Below are positions 45,540 to 57,989 of a stretch of DNA of 64,000 nucleotides, piece after piece; the first letter of the stretch is position 1; every line of letters starts with the position of its first letter. A program made the position numbers and the translations under genes. Source of the stretch: Lycorma delicatula (taxonomy: Eukaryota; Arthropoda; Insecta; Hemiptera; Fulgoridae). The DNA is taken from positions 301,896,147 to 301,960,146 of the forward strand of contig NC_134455.1 in the NCBI RefSeq assembly GCF_047948215.1, given 5' to 3'. The notes under the pieces were generated by a model. That model saw only the letters and a program-made list of their open reading frames with translations, had not been told where the DNA came from and did no database searches.

Positions 45540-46440
45540 CATCATTTTGACATCCAGCTCAAGTTTCAACTCAGGCGCTTAAAACTAACATAGACTATTC
45601 TCATCCAAGAAGACCAATGGATTAAGTTTAGATAATTGCTGAAAAATCACAAATAAATGTTGGTACATTTCCTAACATTATCACCAAGCTGAAGTACTGT
45701 AAAACAAGTGCAAGATGGGTTCCAAGAGAATTGATATCATTAAAGGAGACATGAGTTTGCTTTGCACAGAGCTGAAACAATGGTATCAGCAAGAAGGTGA
45801 TGCATTTTTAGACTGTATTCTAGCCTGTTTATGAAACATGGGTTCACCATTGTGAACTATAATCAAAAATATTGAGCTTGGAGTGTATTGAACTATAATC
45901 AAAAATATTGACCTGTAAAAAAAGTTCTGAGCCCCACCATCAGCAGGAAAAGTCATGATGACAATCTTTTGGGATGCAAAAGGCGTAGTTTTTGTAATTT
46001 TTTAAAATATGAGTGAAAAATAAACCGCATATTATGTGACATGCTTATCAACAAAGTAAGCCAGTAGTGTTGAAAAACCTACCTGGACCAGTGCAAAGGC
46101 ATCATTCTGCTTCACGATAATGCTTGGGCAACTCAGGTAATTCAAGAAACCATCTACAATTGCATTGGGAAGTACTATCTTACCCGTATACAGTTCCTGA
46201 CTTGGCCCAACAGATTTCTATTTGTTTAGTCCACTCAAGGAGGCATTATGTGGTAAGTTGTTTAATGGCAATGATAATATTAAAGAAAATGTGCTAAATT
46301 GGCTCCTACATCAAGACAAATATTTCTTTGCAGTAGGTATAAATTAGTCAATTCAGAGATGGTATGAGTGTAATAATGTAGCTGGGGATTATGTTGAAAA
46401 GCAAAAAAAAAAATGTTATCATGATTAAATAAACCGTTCT
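45540..46440 (+). mobile_element. Mariner fossil in par-6 intron 1
   Basis: Broken + frames read INVGTFPNIITKLKYCKTSARWVPREL (about 45652-45735), GISKKVMHF (EGDAFL-type block), APPSAGKVMMTIFWDAKGVVFV (about 45931-45995), a degraded LHDNA block (CFTIMLGQ region) near 46115, PTDFYLFSPLKEALCGKLFN (about 46207-46266, the DYHLFxxLK-type third motif), then QDKYFFAVGIN and WYECNNVAGDYVEKQ near 46357-46402 as C-terminus. These are the ordered blocks of a mariner transposase. Stops are frequent. Inverted repeats were not resolved. Confidence 0.75.
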
Positions 46441-46449
46441 AGCTCCAGA

Positions 46450-47580
46450 ACAACCTGTGTCTTTAATTATTGAATGACTACTTTATAAGTAACTATTTGT
46501 GTTTCATAGTTGTAATGTCCTTTTTAGCCAAATAATGCAGTAATCAATAATGATATATATTGAGTCAGTAATAACATAAGTATACATAAAAGTATGCTAT
46601 ATTTAAATCGAAACTCTAATAATAGTTGTACTATATAAACTCATTATTAAGAATATAATGTTATGTTTTTGTTTAAAATGGTTTATATGTTAAGTATTGT
46701 TAAAATACAAAAAAAAGAAGTATTTTGATAAACATTTAATTAATGATAATTGGATTATAAATTTGGTGCAATGAAAAGTTATACTGTAGAATAGTGTATA
46801 TCGTGTGAATGAATAATACATAATTTTTTAAACAGCGTTTGTCTTCAATCTATTTTATGTTTTATTCATTTATTACTAAGTAAGCTTGTTACTGATAGCT
46901 TTCTTTATAAATGCCGAGTAAGTTTATTTTGTTACAGTTGAGTTATGTTTTGCAGTGTTAAGACTATAAATACTTTTTTGTTAAAAGACTCTAAATATTA
47001 ATTTCAGTTTCAAATGTGCACGACAACTTTTAAGTAATGTATTGTATTTTTGCAACCTTGTATATTTTTACCCAGAATAAATTTATGTGTACTCTTAACT
47101 GTTAATTGATGTCATAAAATGATTTTGGTGTTTGAGAGAGGTTTAACTACTAGTAGTGTGGTAATGGTGGAAGAAATATGGTCCTGACCAACATTTATTA
47201 GACTTTATCATTCATTCGGGGGTTAAATCTAGTAAGTTGAGTCCAAAAAATCCATTTTTAGCATTTTAAATTTTTTTAATGTTTAACATCTCAAAAGTAT
47301 TTTCACAAACTTTGAGATAAATCTGTACATAATCATCTCCCTAGTCATTAATCCCCTCCTATGTACCTTAACACTGTTACTTGACTCCACAAGAGGAACG
47401 GTGTTACTCGACGTGTGAGCGCCGTGCTCACTCTTAACGCAACACTAATAAAAATAATTGATTACTAGGAATTTCCTGCAAGCCAGAAATGGAAAACTTG
47501 CTTATCATATTTCAAACACATGCATAGGCAGCTAGACAGCATTCCAAGAATCTTTTCAAGTTTTCAAATTCTTTTTCCAG
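46450..47580. other. par-6 intron 1, no gene recognised
   Basis: AT-rich. A short CG-containing patch at 47395-47445 includes AGGAACGGTGTTACTCG; AACACCGTTCCT, its partial reverse complement, occurs near 48634. This could be the ends of a degraded DNA transposon around the hAT scrap. Confidence 0.35.
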
Positions 47581-47699
47581 GTTCAAGCTAGTCCTAAAAA
47601 GTGGATGAACTAAAAATTTAAGCAATGTATTATGATAGTAAATGTTCTGAATCTGTCCTCCAAATAGAGTAACTTATTTTGTGTGAGGAGATAGTCATT

Positions 47700-47990
47700 A
47701 AATTTAAAATGTGATCTAGAAGTGATTGAAGTATTGAATCACTGCAATAAAGAATATTTGCTGAATATCCATTACCTCTTGCACGTTTTAGTGACTCTTC
47801 TGATAATAACATGTACTAATGAACGCTTGTTCTCCACAATGAAGAGTCAAACGATTGTTGCAACAAGTCAGGGGTGGAAGATTAAGTTTATTTCTTTATC
47901 AGCGCGTAGAGTTGGGATATTCCATTTTAATTCACAAATTTTCAAAAATTTTATTGCATCACTATTTTTGATTTTGATGGTATTTGATAT
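47700..47990 (+). mobile_element. hAT transposase C-terminal scrap
   Basis: The frame 47722-47994 reads EVLNHCNKEYLLNIHYLLHVLVTLLIITCTNERLFSTMKSQ. The NIHxLLxxLxTLPVTTxTNERxFSxMK pattern is the dimerisation domain at the C-terminus of hAT transposases. The residues after it are shifted and degraded (the usual RLKTYLRNT and ERLNGLA blocks are replaced). Only this domain remains. Confidence 0.75.
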
Positions 47991-47999
47991 ATGATAACT

Positions 48000-49095
48000 A
48001 TCCATCTTGTGGCCAAAAAATATTTTTCTATATTTAAAAAAAAAATTTCTTTAGTAATAGACTATTTTCTAACTTGCCAGCAGGTAAAAACAGCCACTTT
48101 TTCCATGAGCTGTAGCATTTTTATTTTACATCATACAGAGGTGAAAAGGGCTTTTTGGAAAGAGTAAAAATGGAACTTCATCTTAGTCTACTCAAAATTC
48201 ATTTTGATACATAATCAAATCTAGTAATGTTTACTGAAGTTACGTTTACAAATTGTTTTTTTTTTTTTTTTAATTTTCAGCTCAAAATTAATAATGAAGG
48301 ACTTAGGGTAACAGGCCTGTTTTTTACCTTTTAACTCTTAGGTACTAGTAGTACTTATAAAAAAAAAAATTGGACTGTCACAAAGTCTCCTTCATTAAAA
48401 AAAATGGCTGCCAAATTGTAAGATTTTGAAAATGTCTCATTTTTGGGGCTCAAAAACCACATGTGGGACAGGTGGCAAAAATCTGAAATGTTTACAGCAG
48501 TAAGTAAGTTTTGAAATAAAACTATATAAAGTTTATAGTAAGTTTTGTAATAAAACTAAAAAAATTTCATTTTGTTACTCAAAAGGGGTTGACGAGTAAT
48601 GAAACCATAAAAACCTCTAAAAACACCGTTCCTTCTAGCCATGAACAATGTATCCAAAAAATTTCACAGCTTGTATTTTTTCAGTAATAATGTAGGCCTA
48701 CTATATAAAATACTTTGATAAGTCTATAATGAGATAGCTTATATTCTAGATAGTTTGTTACTTAAAGTATGACTCAAACACACAAACGTGAATAGACGTG
48801 CATGGACATGAATGTTTGCGTAATCCAGAATGTAAACATTGTAGAAGGTTCAGTTACTGTTTTGATTTCAGTGTGATTTATTGTTACTAGTGTTAATGCT
48901 GCGGCTAGGTAATGTACACTTGTTTATAAAGGAATTTTATTAGCAGTGAACATCTCTTTTATGTGTTATTGTTTATTTTTAATTTCATTTATTAGAAAAA
49001 CTTTTATTTTAGCTGTAGAGAAACCGGGATAAGACAAAGTGAGGTGCAGTTGGTAGTTTTATAATATATACTAACTCTATTGTTATCGTAATAAC
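48000..49095. other. par-6 intron 1, no gene recognised
   Basis: AT-rich with A and T runs (48255-48275, 48358-48369). No conserved frame. Confidence 0.4.
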
Positions 49096-49099
49096 CCTT

Positions 49100-49900
49100 G
49101 CATTTTATAAAAACTGATTATGGAGTGTTCAATTGGCACTCACCCTGAAACTGTATGTCACAAATTGATTTGCAATAGATCTTCAGTATTGCACGATATT
49201 TTTGAGTTTACTGAACAGCAAATAACATTAGTATCTTTAAGAAGTGGATGTACAGAAACAAAAAATATATGTACTTTTCATGAAATGGGATATTTAGACA
49301 AATATTTTCATATTAATGGAAAGAGTTGCTCTGACCCATTTAGCTGTCACTCTAAACCAGTTAAGAAATCTCTTCGATACTTTCAACAAGCAATCCAAAT
49401 TTAAAATTAATTCCAGCCAGAGCACTGTGTACAAAATGCTTAAACAAAATACAAAATCTACAAGATGATACGGAAAGCGAACGGAATGGAATGTCATGAT
49501 ATATTTGAGCCTTACTATGTTATAGTCGAGTCTGTGAATAAAGCTTGTTCAGCACTTGTCATTTCCCCCATTAAGATTCAAAAATTATCATGCAGCGCAA
49601 AGGAACCAATTTAAAAAAATAGAGCTACAAAAATAGCTGAGTCAGTTACCAGTAAATTAAATTTGTGCTACCATCAAGAAGATATTGAAATCGCAGCTGA
49701 ATGGCATTTTTGCCTCATACCATTGAAAAGGACCATGTGATGGTATTGGTGGAACTGTAAAACTGTGACTAAAGCAAGCCTTCAAAGGACAGTCAACAAT
49801 CAAATTGTTACACCTTCTGAAATGTACAGTTATTGCAAAGACAATATTAAAAATATAACATTTACTTTGTGATGAATTTCTGTTTTAGATATTATGGCAA
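49100..49900 (+). pseudogene. Fossil of a multicopy zinc-binding protein (ARL14EP-like pattern)
   Basis: The open frame 49120-49404 has spaced cysteines: CHKLICNRS, LHDIFEFTEQQ, SGCTETKNICTFHEMGYLDKY, then KSCSDPFSCHSKPVKKSLR. In the next frame IPARALCTKCLNKIQNLQDD (49412-49470) adds a CxxC, and NKACSALVISPIKIQKLS follows near 49530-49590. The end reads a degraded CDGIGG-VK block (49735-49760), KASLQRTVNNQIVTPSEMYSY (49774-49835) and CKDNIKNITFTL. I recognise this layout from an abundant uncharacterised family in insects and other invertebrates. The function is unknown and a transposon origin is only suspected. It is dead through frameshifts. Confidence 0.5.
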
Positions 49901-49952
49901 GAAAGAAAAATCAACAACTAGCTTTCTAATAATTCATAATTTTTATTGGAGT

Positions 49953-50130
49953 GTAAGTGTGTGTGTGTGTGAAGTATAAATGTGGACTATGAAAAAAATT
50001 ATTTACTAATATTCTTTCTTGCGTAATAAATGATGTATTAAATTTAAGCATATGCTTTGTATTTTTCAAATGCAATAAAATATTAAAAAACTGTTTTAGT
50101 ATAAAATTATTATTATTATTATTATTATTT
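49953..50130. repeat. (GT)n and (ATT)n microsatellites
   Basis: A GT run at 49953-49972 and an ATT run at 50107-50130, about 135 bp apart. Confidence 0.85.
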
Positions 50131-50134
50131 TATC

Positions 50135-51220
50135 ATCAGCCCCCCCAAAAAAAAAATCAAATCCTAGCTACCTGTCTGAAAGCAATTGTGATCTATAAAA
50201 GCAACCAATTTTCAATATGTAATTTACTAAATTTGAAGCTCTGCAACATGTTTTGTGCTTAAAAATTAACCTGCTGCCCACATAAGAAACATATAACTAA
50301 ACATAAGTGTTGTTATGTTGTTAACTTATGTTAGAGGGGTACTATGGGCAAAAAAAAGGTGGAAAGGATATGTTGATAAAACCATTCAAGAACAATTTTT
50401 GCAGGACAGTTTTAGTTTCCCCTTCTCGCTCCCTGGGTGCGTGCCTATGCATTTGAAAGTATTGAATAATTAGTTGCTCAAATTTGAAGGTTGTAGTGTC
50501 TAATGGGTATCATTGACTCTGAGTAACCGTTTCAAATTGATTCACTTATAAAGTACATCATGAAGCAATTTCTGACCATTTTGAAATGTGTTTTTAAAAC
50601 TATTTTGTAAAATTAGTAATTTATTTCAATAATATTAATTAGGTGAACTGCTAAATGCTTGAAAGAAGAACCTTTAATTAGTGGCACCCCTTTTGCAGTT
50701 TATGAACAAGTTTCTATTATTATTATTACATGTTGAAAGTGTAATGATATTAACTTGTACTCTAAAGTACATTTTTAAAATAGTTTAAAATATACAGAAA
50801 TAACATGCTTTGTGTAACTGAAAATCACTTCTACATTTATGGTTGAAAGAAAATATTTTTTATTTTCTACACATTGCTACATTTTATTTCTTAATGATTA
50901 CATAATAAATTAATTTTAGGCAGTTTCCTGGTAAGTTATCAGTTATTAACTCATTATGTATGAAGATATTGATTCCTAAAATTATTTGTTAGTTCAGGTG
51001 CAATGTAGATCATTATTTCCTCCCCACCTTGTTAGCTTTCTTTTTTATTCTTGCTTCTAAATTATATTTGGAAATATTTTGTTTCCAAATATTTTGCTTC
51101 CAAATTAAAGATAAAGACCTAATCTGTGCAAAGCAACTTCTGTAATTTGCTTACATACAGTGTTTCCATTGATGATAACTACTATTTGTTCCATGCTTTC
51201 AAGTAATATATTAAAATATT
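50135..51220. other. par-6 intron 1, no gene recognised
   Basis: AT-rich intron. A small local duplication of TTTGGAAATATTTTG / TTTCCAAATATTTTG lies near 51066-51104. No conserved frame. Confidence 0.4.
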
Positions 51221-51229
51221 AATTTTTTT

Positions 51230-53110
51230 TGTCTTTAGTCATTTGACTGGTTTGATGCAGCTCTCCAAGATTCTCTATCGAGTGCCTGTCATTTCATTTC
51301 GGTATACTCCCTACATCCTACATCCCTAACAATTTGTATTACATATTGCAAATGTTGCTTGCCTGCACAATTTTTTCCTTCTACCTGACCCTCTAATATT
51401 AAAGCAAATATTCCAGGATCCCTTAATATGTGGCCTATAAGTCTGTCTCTTCCTTTAACTATATTTTTCCAAATGCTTCTTTCTTCATTGATTTGCTGCA
51501 ACACCTCTACATTTGTCACTTTATCCACCCACCTGATTTTTAACATTCTCCTGTAGCACCACATTTCAAAACCTTCTAATCTTCTTCTCAGGTACTCTGA
51601 TCGTCCAAGTTTCACTTTCATATAAAGCTATGCTCCAAACCTATACTTTCAAAAATCTTTACCTGACGTATAAATTAATTTCTGGTGTAAACAAATTATA
51701 TTTCTGACTGAATTTGTTTCGCCTGTGGTATTCGGCATTTTATATCGCTCCTGCTTCATCCATCTTTAGTAATTCTACTTCCCAAATAACAAAATTCTCC
51801 TACTTCCATAATCTTTTCTCTTTCCATTTTTATATTCATTATTTCTACTACTTTTCATTACTTTCGTTTTGTTCTTGTTTATTTACTATATCATCAGCAA
51901 ATCGTAGCATCTTTATTTTTTCACCTTGTACTGTTACTCCGGATCTAAATTGTTCTTTAACATCATTAACTGCTAGTTCTATGTAAAGATTAAAAAGTAA
52001 CAGGGATAGGGAACATCCTTGTTGGACTCTCTTTCTTATAATGGCTTCTTTCTTATGTTCTTCAATTATTACTGTTGCTGTTTGGTTCCTGTAAATGTTA
52101 GCAATCATTCTTCTTTCTCTGTATTTGAACCCTAATTTTTTTAAAATGTTGAACATTTTATTCTAGTCTACGTTATTGAATGCCTTTTCTAGGTCTATAA
52201 ATATTAAGTATGTTGGTTTGTTTTCCTTCAGTCTTCCTTCTAACATTAATCTGAGGCCTAAAATTGCTTCTCTTGTCCCTACACTTTTTCTGAAACCAAA
52301 TTTGTCTTCTCCTAACACTTCTTCCACTCTCCTCTCAAATCTTCTGTACAGAATTCTAGTTAAGATTTTTGATGCATGGCTAGTTAAACTAATTGTTCAC
52401 ATTTATCTGGTCCTGCTTTCTTTGGTATCATAACTATAACACACCAGTTTGTGTAATCTATCAATCGCTTCCTCACCTGCATTGTGCAATAATTCTACAG
52501 GTATTCCGTCTATAACAGGAACGTTCCTGCCATTCAAATCTTTTAATGCTCTCTTAAATTCAGATCTCAGTATTGTTTCTCCCCTTTCATCCTCTTCGAC
52601 TTCCTCTATATCACCATTTTCTTATTCATTTCCTCCGTATAACTCTTCAATATATTCCACCCACCTATCCACTTTGCCTTTCGTATTATAAATCGGTGTA
52701 CCATCTTTGTTTAACACATATTAGATTTTAATTTATGTACCCCAAAATTTTCCTTAACTTTCCTGTATGCTCAATCTATTTTACCAATGTTCATTTCTCT
52801 TTCCACTTCTGAACAGTTTTCTTCAATCCACTCTTCTTTCGCTAGTTTGCACTTTCTGTTTATAGTATTTCTTTATTGTCTATAGTTTCTTTTACTTTCT
52901 TCATCACTAGCATTCTTATATTTTCTACGTTCATCCATCAGCTGCAATATATTGTCTGAAATCCAAGGTTTTCTACCAGTTTTCTTTGTTCCGCCTAAGT
53001 TCACTTTTGCTGATTTAAGAATTTCCTTTTTAACATTCTCCGATTCTTCTTCTACATTTTCTACTTTATCTTTTTTATTCAGACCTCTTGCAATGTCCTC
53101 CTCTATTAAT
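51230..53110 (-). mobile_element. RTE/BovB-like LINE, 5'-truncated, copy 2
   Basis: Same family as 1323-3980, inverted. The 3' end is the A-rich stretch at 51222-51232 on the minus strand, preceded by the same end sequence (CAAACCAGTCAAATGAC) as copy 1. The reading includes MWCYRRMLKIRWVDKVTN (51515-51565), QQGCSLSLLLFNLYIELAVND (51960-52030, motif B, missing from copy 1), FADDIV at 51884-51901 and FGFRKSVGT near 52285. Its own lesions include about 80 bp lost after FADD and a segment lost near 52450. It starts where copy 1 position is about 1990, so the endonuclease is absent. Confidence 0.85.
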
Positions 53111-53119
53111 ATTAATTTA

Positions 53120-54250
53120 GAAAATATATTAAAATTAGCAATATTTTACATTAAAAAATGTACAGAAATTGTTAGTCTGAAGTAAATATAGCAATGTAAA
53201 ATAACAACATGCATTATGTAGTGAGGATGTAACAAGCTGTAAAATTATTTTACATTTACTTTCTACTTCTCATTTTTTTAAGAAACTACTTTTTGAGTGA
53301 TTTTTTTGTTGTTGCTAATTCCTTGAAATGTATTTTTTTAATGTAAAATTAGATTTTTAGGTAGATAAAAGACTGGCAATTTTCTAAACAATCCCCTTTG
53401 TATTAAGCTTGAAAGAGTAGTACTCATGTTGCCTACTTATTACTGTGTACTGGTGATCTTGTTTTGTTGGGTAACATGTGCAGGAGGTTTTATACGTTTT
53501 TTAATATAATAGCATTTTTTCTCATCCTTACATTTACATGTTGTGTACTGATAAAGAGTATTTAGGGTAATTTCAGGATACATCTATTAGGAAAATATTA
53601 GAGGATTAGTTTATGTAACAATAAATTTATTATCTCATGAAATTAATTTTTCACTTTTTAGTCTGAATTAGACGTTACAAAATACTGTTTATTTTACAAT
53701 TTTGTACCTTTCTGATGCCAAATAATCTATTATTTTGTGTAATATCTAAATTTTATGAAAAAAAGAAAGATTTTTGAATTATTACACTATTTTCACTTAA
53801 ATTTCCTGTTGTACTTAAAAGAATGGCACAACTAATCTCTGATATCAGTGGATTGTTTATAGTGTGCTGGGTATATGAAGAGAGCCATTTACAAGAAATG
53901 CAAAGGTGAGAAACCTCTGTCTTAATATAAATATAAAAAGAGATGCAGAGGAACAATGCTAAAATATGCCTACTGACTGTGAGCTAAAATTCCAGAATGC
54001 AGGAATTTTTCATTGTAAGTTTTTCCAACTAATTTTCCCATGAAAATAAACTGAATATCAGAATGAGATTAGGTTACATACATGATAACATTCATTTAAA
54101 AAATTCACTACTAGGCAATAATGACAACAAAAGGTGAAAAGCATCTTCAAAAATTTTTAGATTTAAATTTATATTTATATTTAAAGCTAAATAATTAGAT
54201 TAAATTAGATTAATTAAAGCTAAATATTTAGATTTATATTTAAAGCTTTT
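53120..54250. other. par-6 intron 1, no gene recognised
   Basis: AT-rich intron; short frames without motifs. 54165-54250 holds a degenerate local repeat of TTAGATTTATATTTAAAGC-like words. Confidence 0.4.
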
Positions 54251-54255
54251 CAAGC

Positions 54256-54258
<3 letters not shown>

Positions 54259-54302
<44 letters not shown>
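54259..54302. repeat. (TA)n microsatellite
   Basis: About 42 bases of TA repeats inside par-6 intron 1. Confidence 0.9.
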
Positions 54303-54304
<2 letters not shown>

Positions 54305-54369
54305 TTTTTTATTATTTTGAAACATTTAATAATTAATTTTTTTGATACTGTTTTGCTTGTCTTACAACA

Positions 54370-54790
54370 ACCTTTAAAGCAAGGTATCACATGACCATAT
54401 GTCCCATTTAAAATTTTTGAGCTGCCCCTGCCTCCTCTCAGAACAATATGAAGGTGGAATATTCTAAATTGGGGCTTACTGAGTTAGCTTCTCTTTTTGG
54501 AGAAGATTTGCAAAGAAAAGATTGGGATACTCAAATGATAAATTGAAGAGAAGCATGCAACTGTAGTTGTATATCTGCTATCTGAAACAAGTTGCAGTTG
54601 TAGTTGCTATCTGAAACAAGCATTGTTGGCTGCCATTTTGGATTGGGCAATCACAATTTAATTTTAAATGTATCATTTTTCTAGTCTGATTGAGGTCTTT
54701 AAAATGATGTATCCTATGGCCATTAGTTCAATTTGAAATTTTTGAGTTGCCCCCTCCACACCACTTGAAAATCAAAAAGAGTGAAATATA
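54370..54790. repeat. Diverged direct repeat pair
   Basis: 54383-54430 and 54708-54756 share the sequence pattern TCC...CAATTT/CATTTAAAATTTTTGAG.TGCCCC.. (TTTTTGAGCTGCCCCTGCC versus TTTTTGAGTTGCCCCCTCC). Between them, CTATCTGAAACAAG occurs twice (54579-54592 and 54607-54620). The unit is unknown. Confidence 0.5.
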
Positions 54791-54799
54791 CATTTATTG

Positions 54800-55492
54800 A
54801 AGTACAAGAAAAAAAAAGATAGATTTAAACAAGTTAAATAAAATAAAATTAAATTAAATTCTCTTGGTACAAGGAAAAATGCCACAAACTGCATCCAGTT
54901 ATCTCAATTAAAAAAAAAAGTTAGAGGGGAGTGTAAGTTACTTTTAAGCCACTGGTATATTTACAGGCATTTGATGTTATTTTAGATATTTTTCTTCACA
55001 AAATATATAGGTTATAAGATATGTTTCAGTGTGTAGTAGTTGTTCCTATTTCTCTTTTGATTGGTTTTCATTTTATAACTTTCATTAGTGCTGAAATACT
55101 TTTTATGCGATTTTTATCTTATAGAATAGAAAATCAGAATTACCTTAATGCTTTTAAAGCGATCTGTTACATTGAAGGAAATTCTAATATGAAATTTTGT
55201 TTAAGAGTCCTTTTATCAAAAACTCTCTTGTAACTGAATATTAGGAAATGGCGTTTGACTTGAGAGAAGATTATTCATTTGGTAATTATTTCAAACCTAG
55301 TATTTATACATTTATTTACATAAAGATTTCATATACAGAATGTATGAATTGAAAGCTTTTTAAAAGGTACAAGTGTGTGTGAGTAGATATTGTAATAAAT
55401 CAAGTATTATTTGAAAACTGTTTTGTCGATGTAGGTCTTTTTATTTCCTACAGGGAGTGTTGTGTATTTATTATCAGTTCTTTATTTTACAG
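54800..55492. other. par-6 intron 1, last part, no gene recognised
   Basis: AT-rich up to the TTTATTTTACAG acceptor. The frame at 55021-55233 begins with a hydrophobic run but shows no known motif. Confidence 0.4.
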
Positions 55493-55718
55493 TTTGATGC
55501 TGAATTTCGTCGTTTTTCATTAACTCGTTCAGTGCCTCCAAAATATGAAGATTTTAAATCATTAATAGAAAGATTACATCGTCTCTGTGATGTTGCATTC
55601 CTTATATCATATACAGACCCAAGAGATGGGGACCTGCTTCCTATAAATAATGATGACAATTTAGCACGAGCAATACAAAATGCAAGGCCTCTTTTGAGGG
55701 TGATAATACAGAGAAAAG
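55493..55718 (+). CDS. par-6: par-6, PB1-domain exon
   Basis: Opens with FDAEFRRFSLTRSVPPKYED in phase 0 and covers the PB1 domain: IERLHRLCDVAFLISYTDPR, then the acidic OPCA motif GDLLPINNDDNLARAI, and PLLRVIIQRK. The Par-6 PB1 domain docks onto the PB1 domain of atypical PKC; the acidic OPCA residues (DPRDGD, NNDD) make the contact. It ends one base into a G-starting codon before a GTTAGT donor. 226 bp, no lesion, strongly alike fly and vertebrate Par-6. CRIB and PDZ exons were not found downstream in the window, so intron 2 exceeds 8 kb or the remaining exons are small and missed. Confidence 0.95.
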
Positions 55719-57630
55719 GTTAGTGGATTTTAAAGTAATTTTATCTTAATTATTCTATAATTTTTTCCTTTGCTATTTTCTTGTAATTTTGCTGTTAAAG
55801 TAAGATGTGGTACTCAAGTTATTATGGAATGCAAAGACAGAAAATTAAATAACACTGTTAGAAAAGAGTTCATGTTAGTTCTGTTCTTTTTAGTAGTTAA
55901 CTCAACCTTCAAAATTTATTAAAGTAATTTTGATTTTTATGATAATTAAATCTTAATAATTTCTTGCTTTATAATTCAGATACTGGGAATTTGTTTCTCT
56001 ACCTCTTTATCTGTTATTTTTAATTAAAAGAACAATGCATGAGTTCATTATCTACCAGTGATTAGGGTGTTAAATGTTTTAGTATTCAAGTTGTTCATTA
56101 CAGAAGCTGTATGATGAATACTATCAATAATAGGTTTGTTTACTGGTAAACCAAAACCAAAACTTTCAATATTTAGCCTTTGAAAAATTTAATAACATAA
56201 GAACACAATTTTTTTTGCTATCTGTAAAAAATGAGCTCTTTCTTCATTTTTTAAAAACTTTCCTTCTTGTGCTAACACTATAATTTGCACCAACATCTAC
56301 TATTTCATTTTCTTATTTTTGTATTTCAGCATGTAATAACTATTTGTAAGCATGACAAAATATAATGTAAACAAGATGGTGTTAATGTTTTGTCTGTGGT
56401 TTGCCTGCAGTTGTTCATGGTTGTCATAACGTTCACAATGTTGAAACAAGTATTTTGTATTGGGTTCCAGGAAAAATTATTGATAAATCATTAAAAGATT
56501 TCATTATAATTAATTCATACAACATATCTTGAAACTGATTTTTTTTCATGGTTTGTCCAGGAACAGAAACTTAACAAGTAGAATGGTTACATATGACAGT
56601 GTAGCATGCTCTCTTGGTGGTTGGTTTGTTAGTGAAACAGTTATAGGAGGAATTTGTTTTGGGACATAGATGATTGTGAGGATAATTCTGTATTTAAATA
56701 TACAAGCTATATTTTAAATACTTCAGTTTGCTAAGTGAATTTAAATTTAATTATTGTTGTAAGCAATCGTTCATCAAAACTTATTTTATAATATTTAAAA
56801 ATTAAAATTTTTTAGTAGTGTTTAATTTAAAGTATTACAAAAAATATGTTCTTGATTGCTGTTAAGTCTAGTTACAATAGCATGTATTTAGTATAGTGTA
56901 ACATAGAATAGGAAAGAGAGTGCAGTGGGGGAAGTGAAACTATGCTTGTCTCCAAATGTATCAGATACACTAATAGGTAATAGCAACCAAATATATGTTT
57001 CCTTAAATATTTTCACTATCTGAGGAGATAACTTTTCTCTTTTCAAAGTATATTTTTCTCATTTACCTGTCAACCTTGTGGCAGAGAAGCAGCGTCTCGA
57101 ATTTTCATGCGCTACAAGTTTGTTATTTTTTCACGCACAAAATGAAATGGAAGTGTGAGTGAACAGAAAATGTATTTTTTCTCTCTTTCTAAGGTATTTT
57201 TGTGCTCATATAATTCTTGCTGAATGAAAGAAAATATACATTATTGTATACTATTATGTATTATAACTGACGTACATTGAAGTTGGAGTTATGTTGTATA
57301 TTTATGATCATATCATGGATCCTCATTGAAATATTTGCTAAATATTTCTTGAATGTGGAAAAAACAAATTCAGGAATGATCGGTAACATTTTTTTATATT
57401 AAAGAGCAAGAGTAAAATGTGACTTAAGTTATTTGTAGATACATCGTGGTCATATATTTGTTAAAAAGAAAATTATAAAACTAAATATAATAAAAATCAT
57501 TTTTTGTTTTATGAATATTTTGTAACGTATGTTGTATTGAAAACAGGGTGATTGTGATAAAAATATGTTGAAAAAAAAAATACTGTGAAATATGGATTGC
57601 TGATTTATTTATCATTATTATTTTTAATTC
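55719..57630. other. par-6 intron 2, no gene recognised
   Basis: I looked for the next par-6 coding parts (GFGTMKP, PETHRRVRL, PLGFYIRDG) and did not see them. AT-rich intron sequence. Confidence 0.45.
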
Positions 57631-57634
57631 CTTG

Positions 57635-57985
57635 TACAAAGTAAAGGAAGTATTGTGATTGCGAAAAATTTCAGTTTTCAGATTTCAACAGAAATATCCA
57701 TTTTGACCATCCCTGAATCCATTTTGACTACTTTTGGCGTGACGTCTGTATGTACGTATCTCGCATATCTCAAAGATGATTAGCCGTTAGGTGTTGAAAT
57801 TTTGGATTTAGGACTGTTGTAATGTCTAGTTGTGCACCTCCCCTTTTGATTGCAATCGACCAAACCAAAAGTAGTTTCCAAAACAGCCCAAAATTTAAAA
57901 AAAAAAATGGATTTTGGACTTTATCTTAACTGCAGTAATAAACCCTCATTAAGAGCTTTTCACTTATCATAAGTGGTATAGCTTG
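57635..57985. repeat. 634-bp interspersed repeat, copy B (half)
   Basis: Reverse complement of the right half of copy A: it starts CCTTGTACAAAGTAAAGGAA, then shares AATTTCAGTTTTCAGATTTC, GACGTCTGTATGTACGTA, TTGAAATTTTGGATTTAGGA, TGCAGTAATAA and CCTCATT. The match is lost at about 57985, just after ATAAGTGGTA. Confidence 0.85.
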
Positions 57986-57989
57986 TCCA

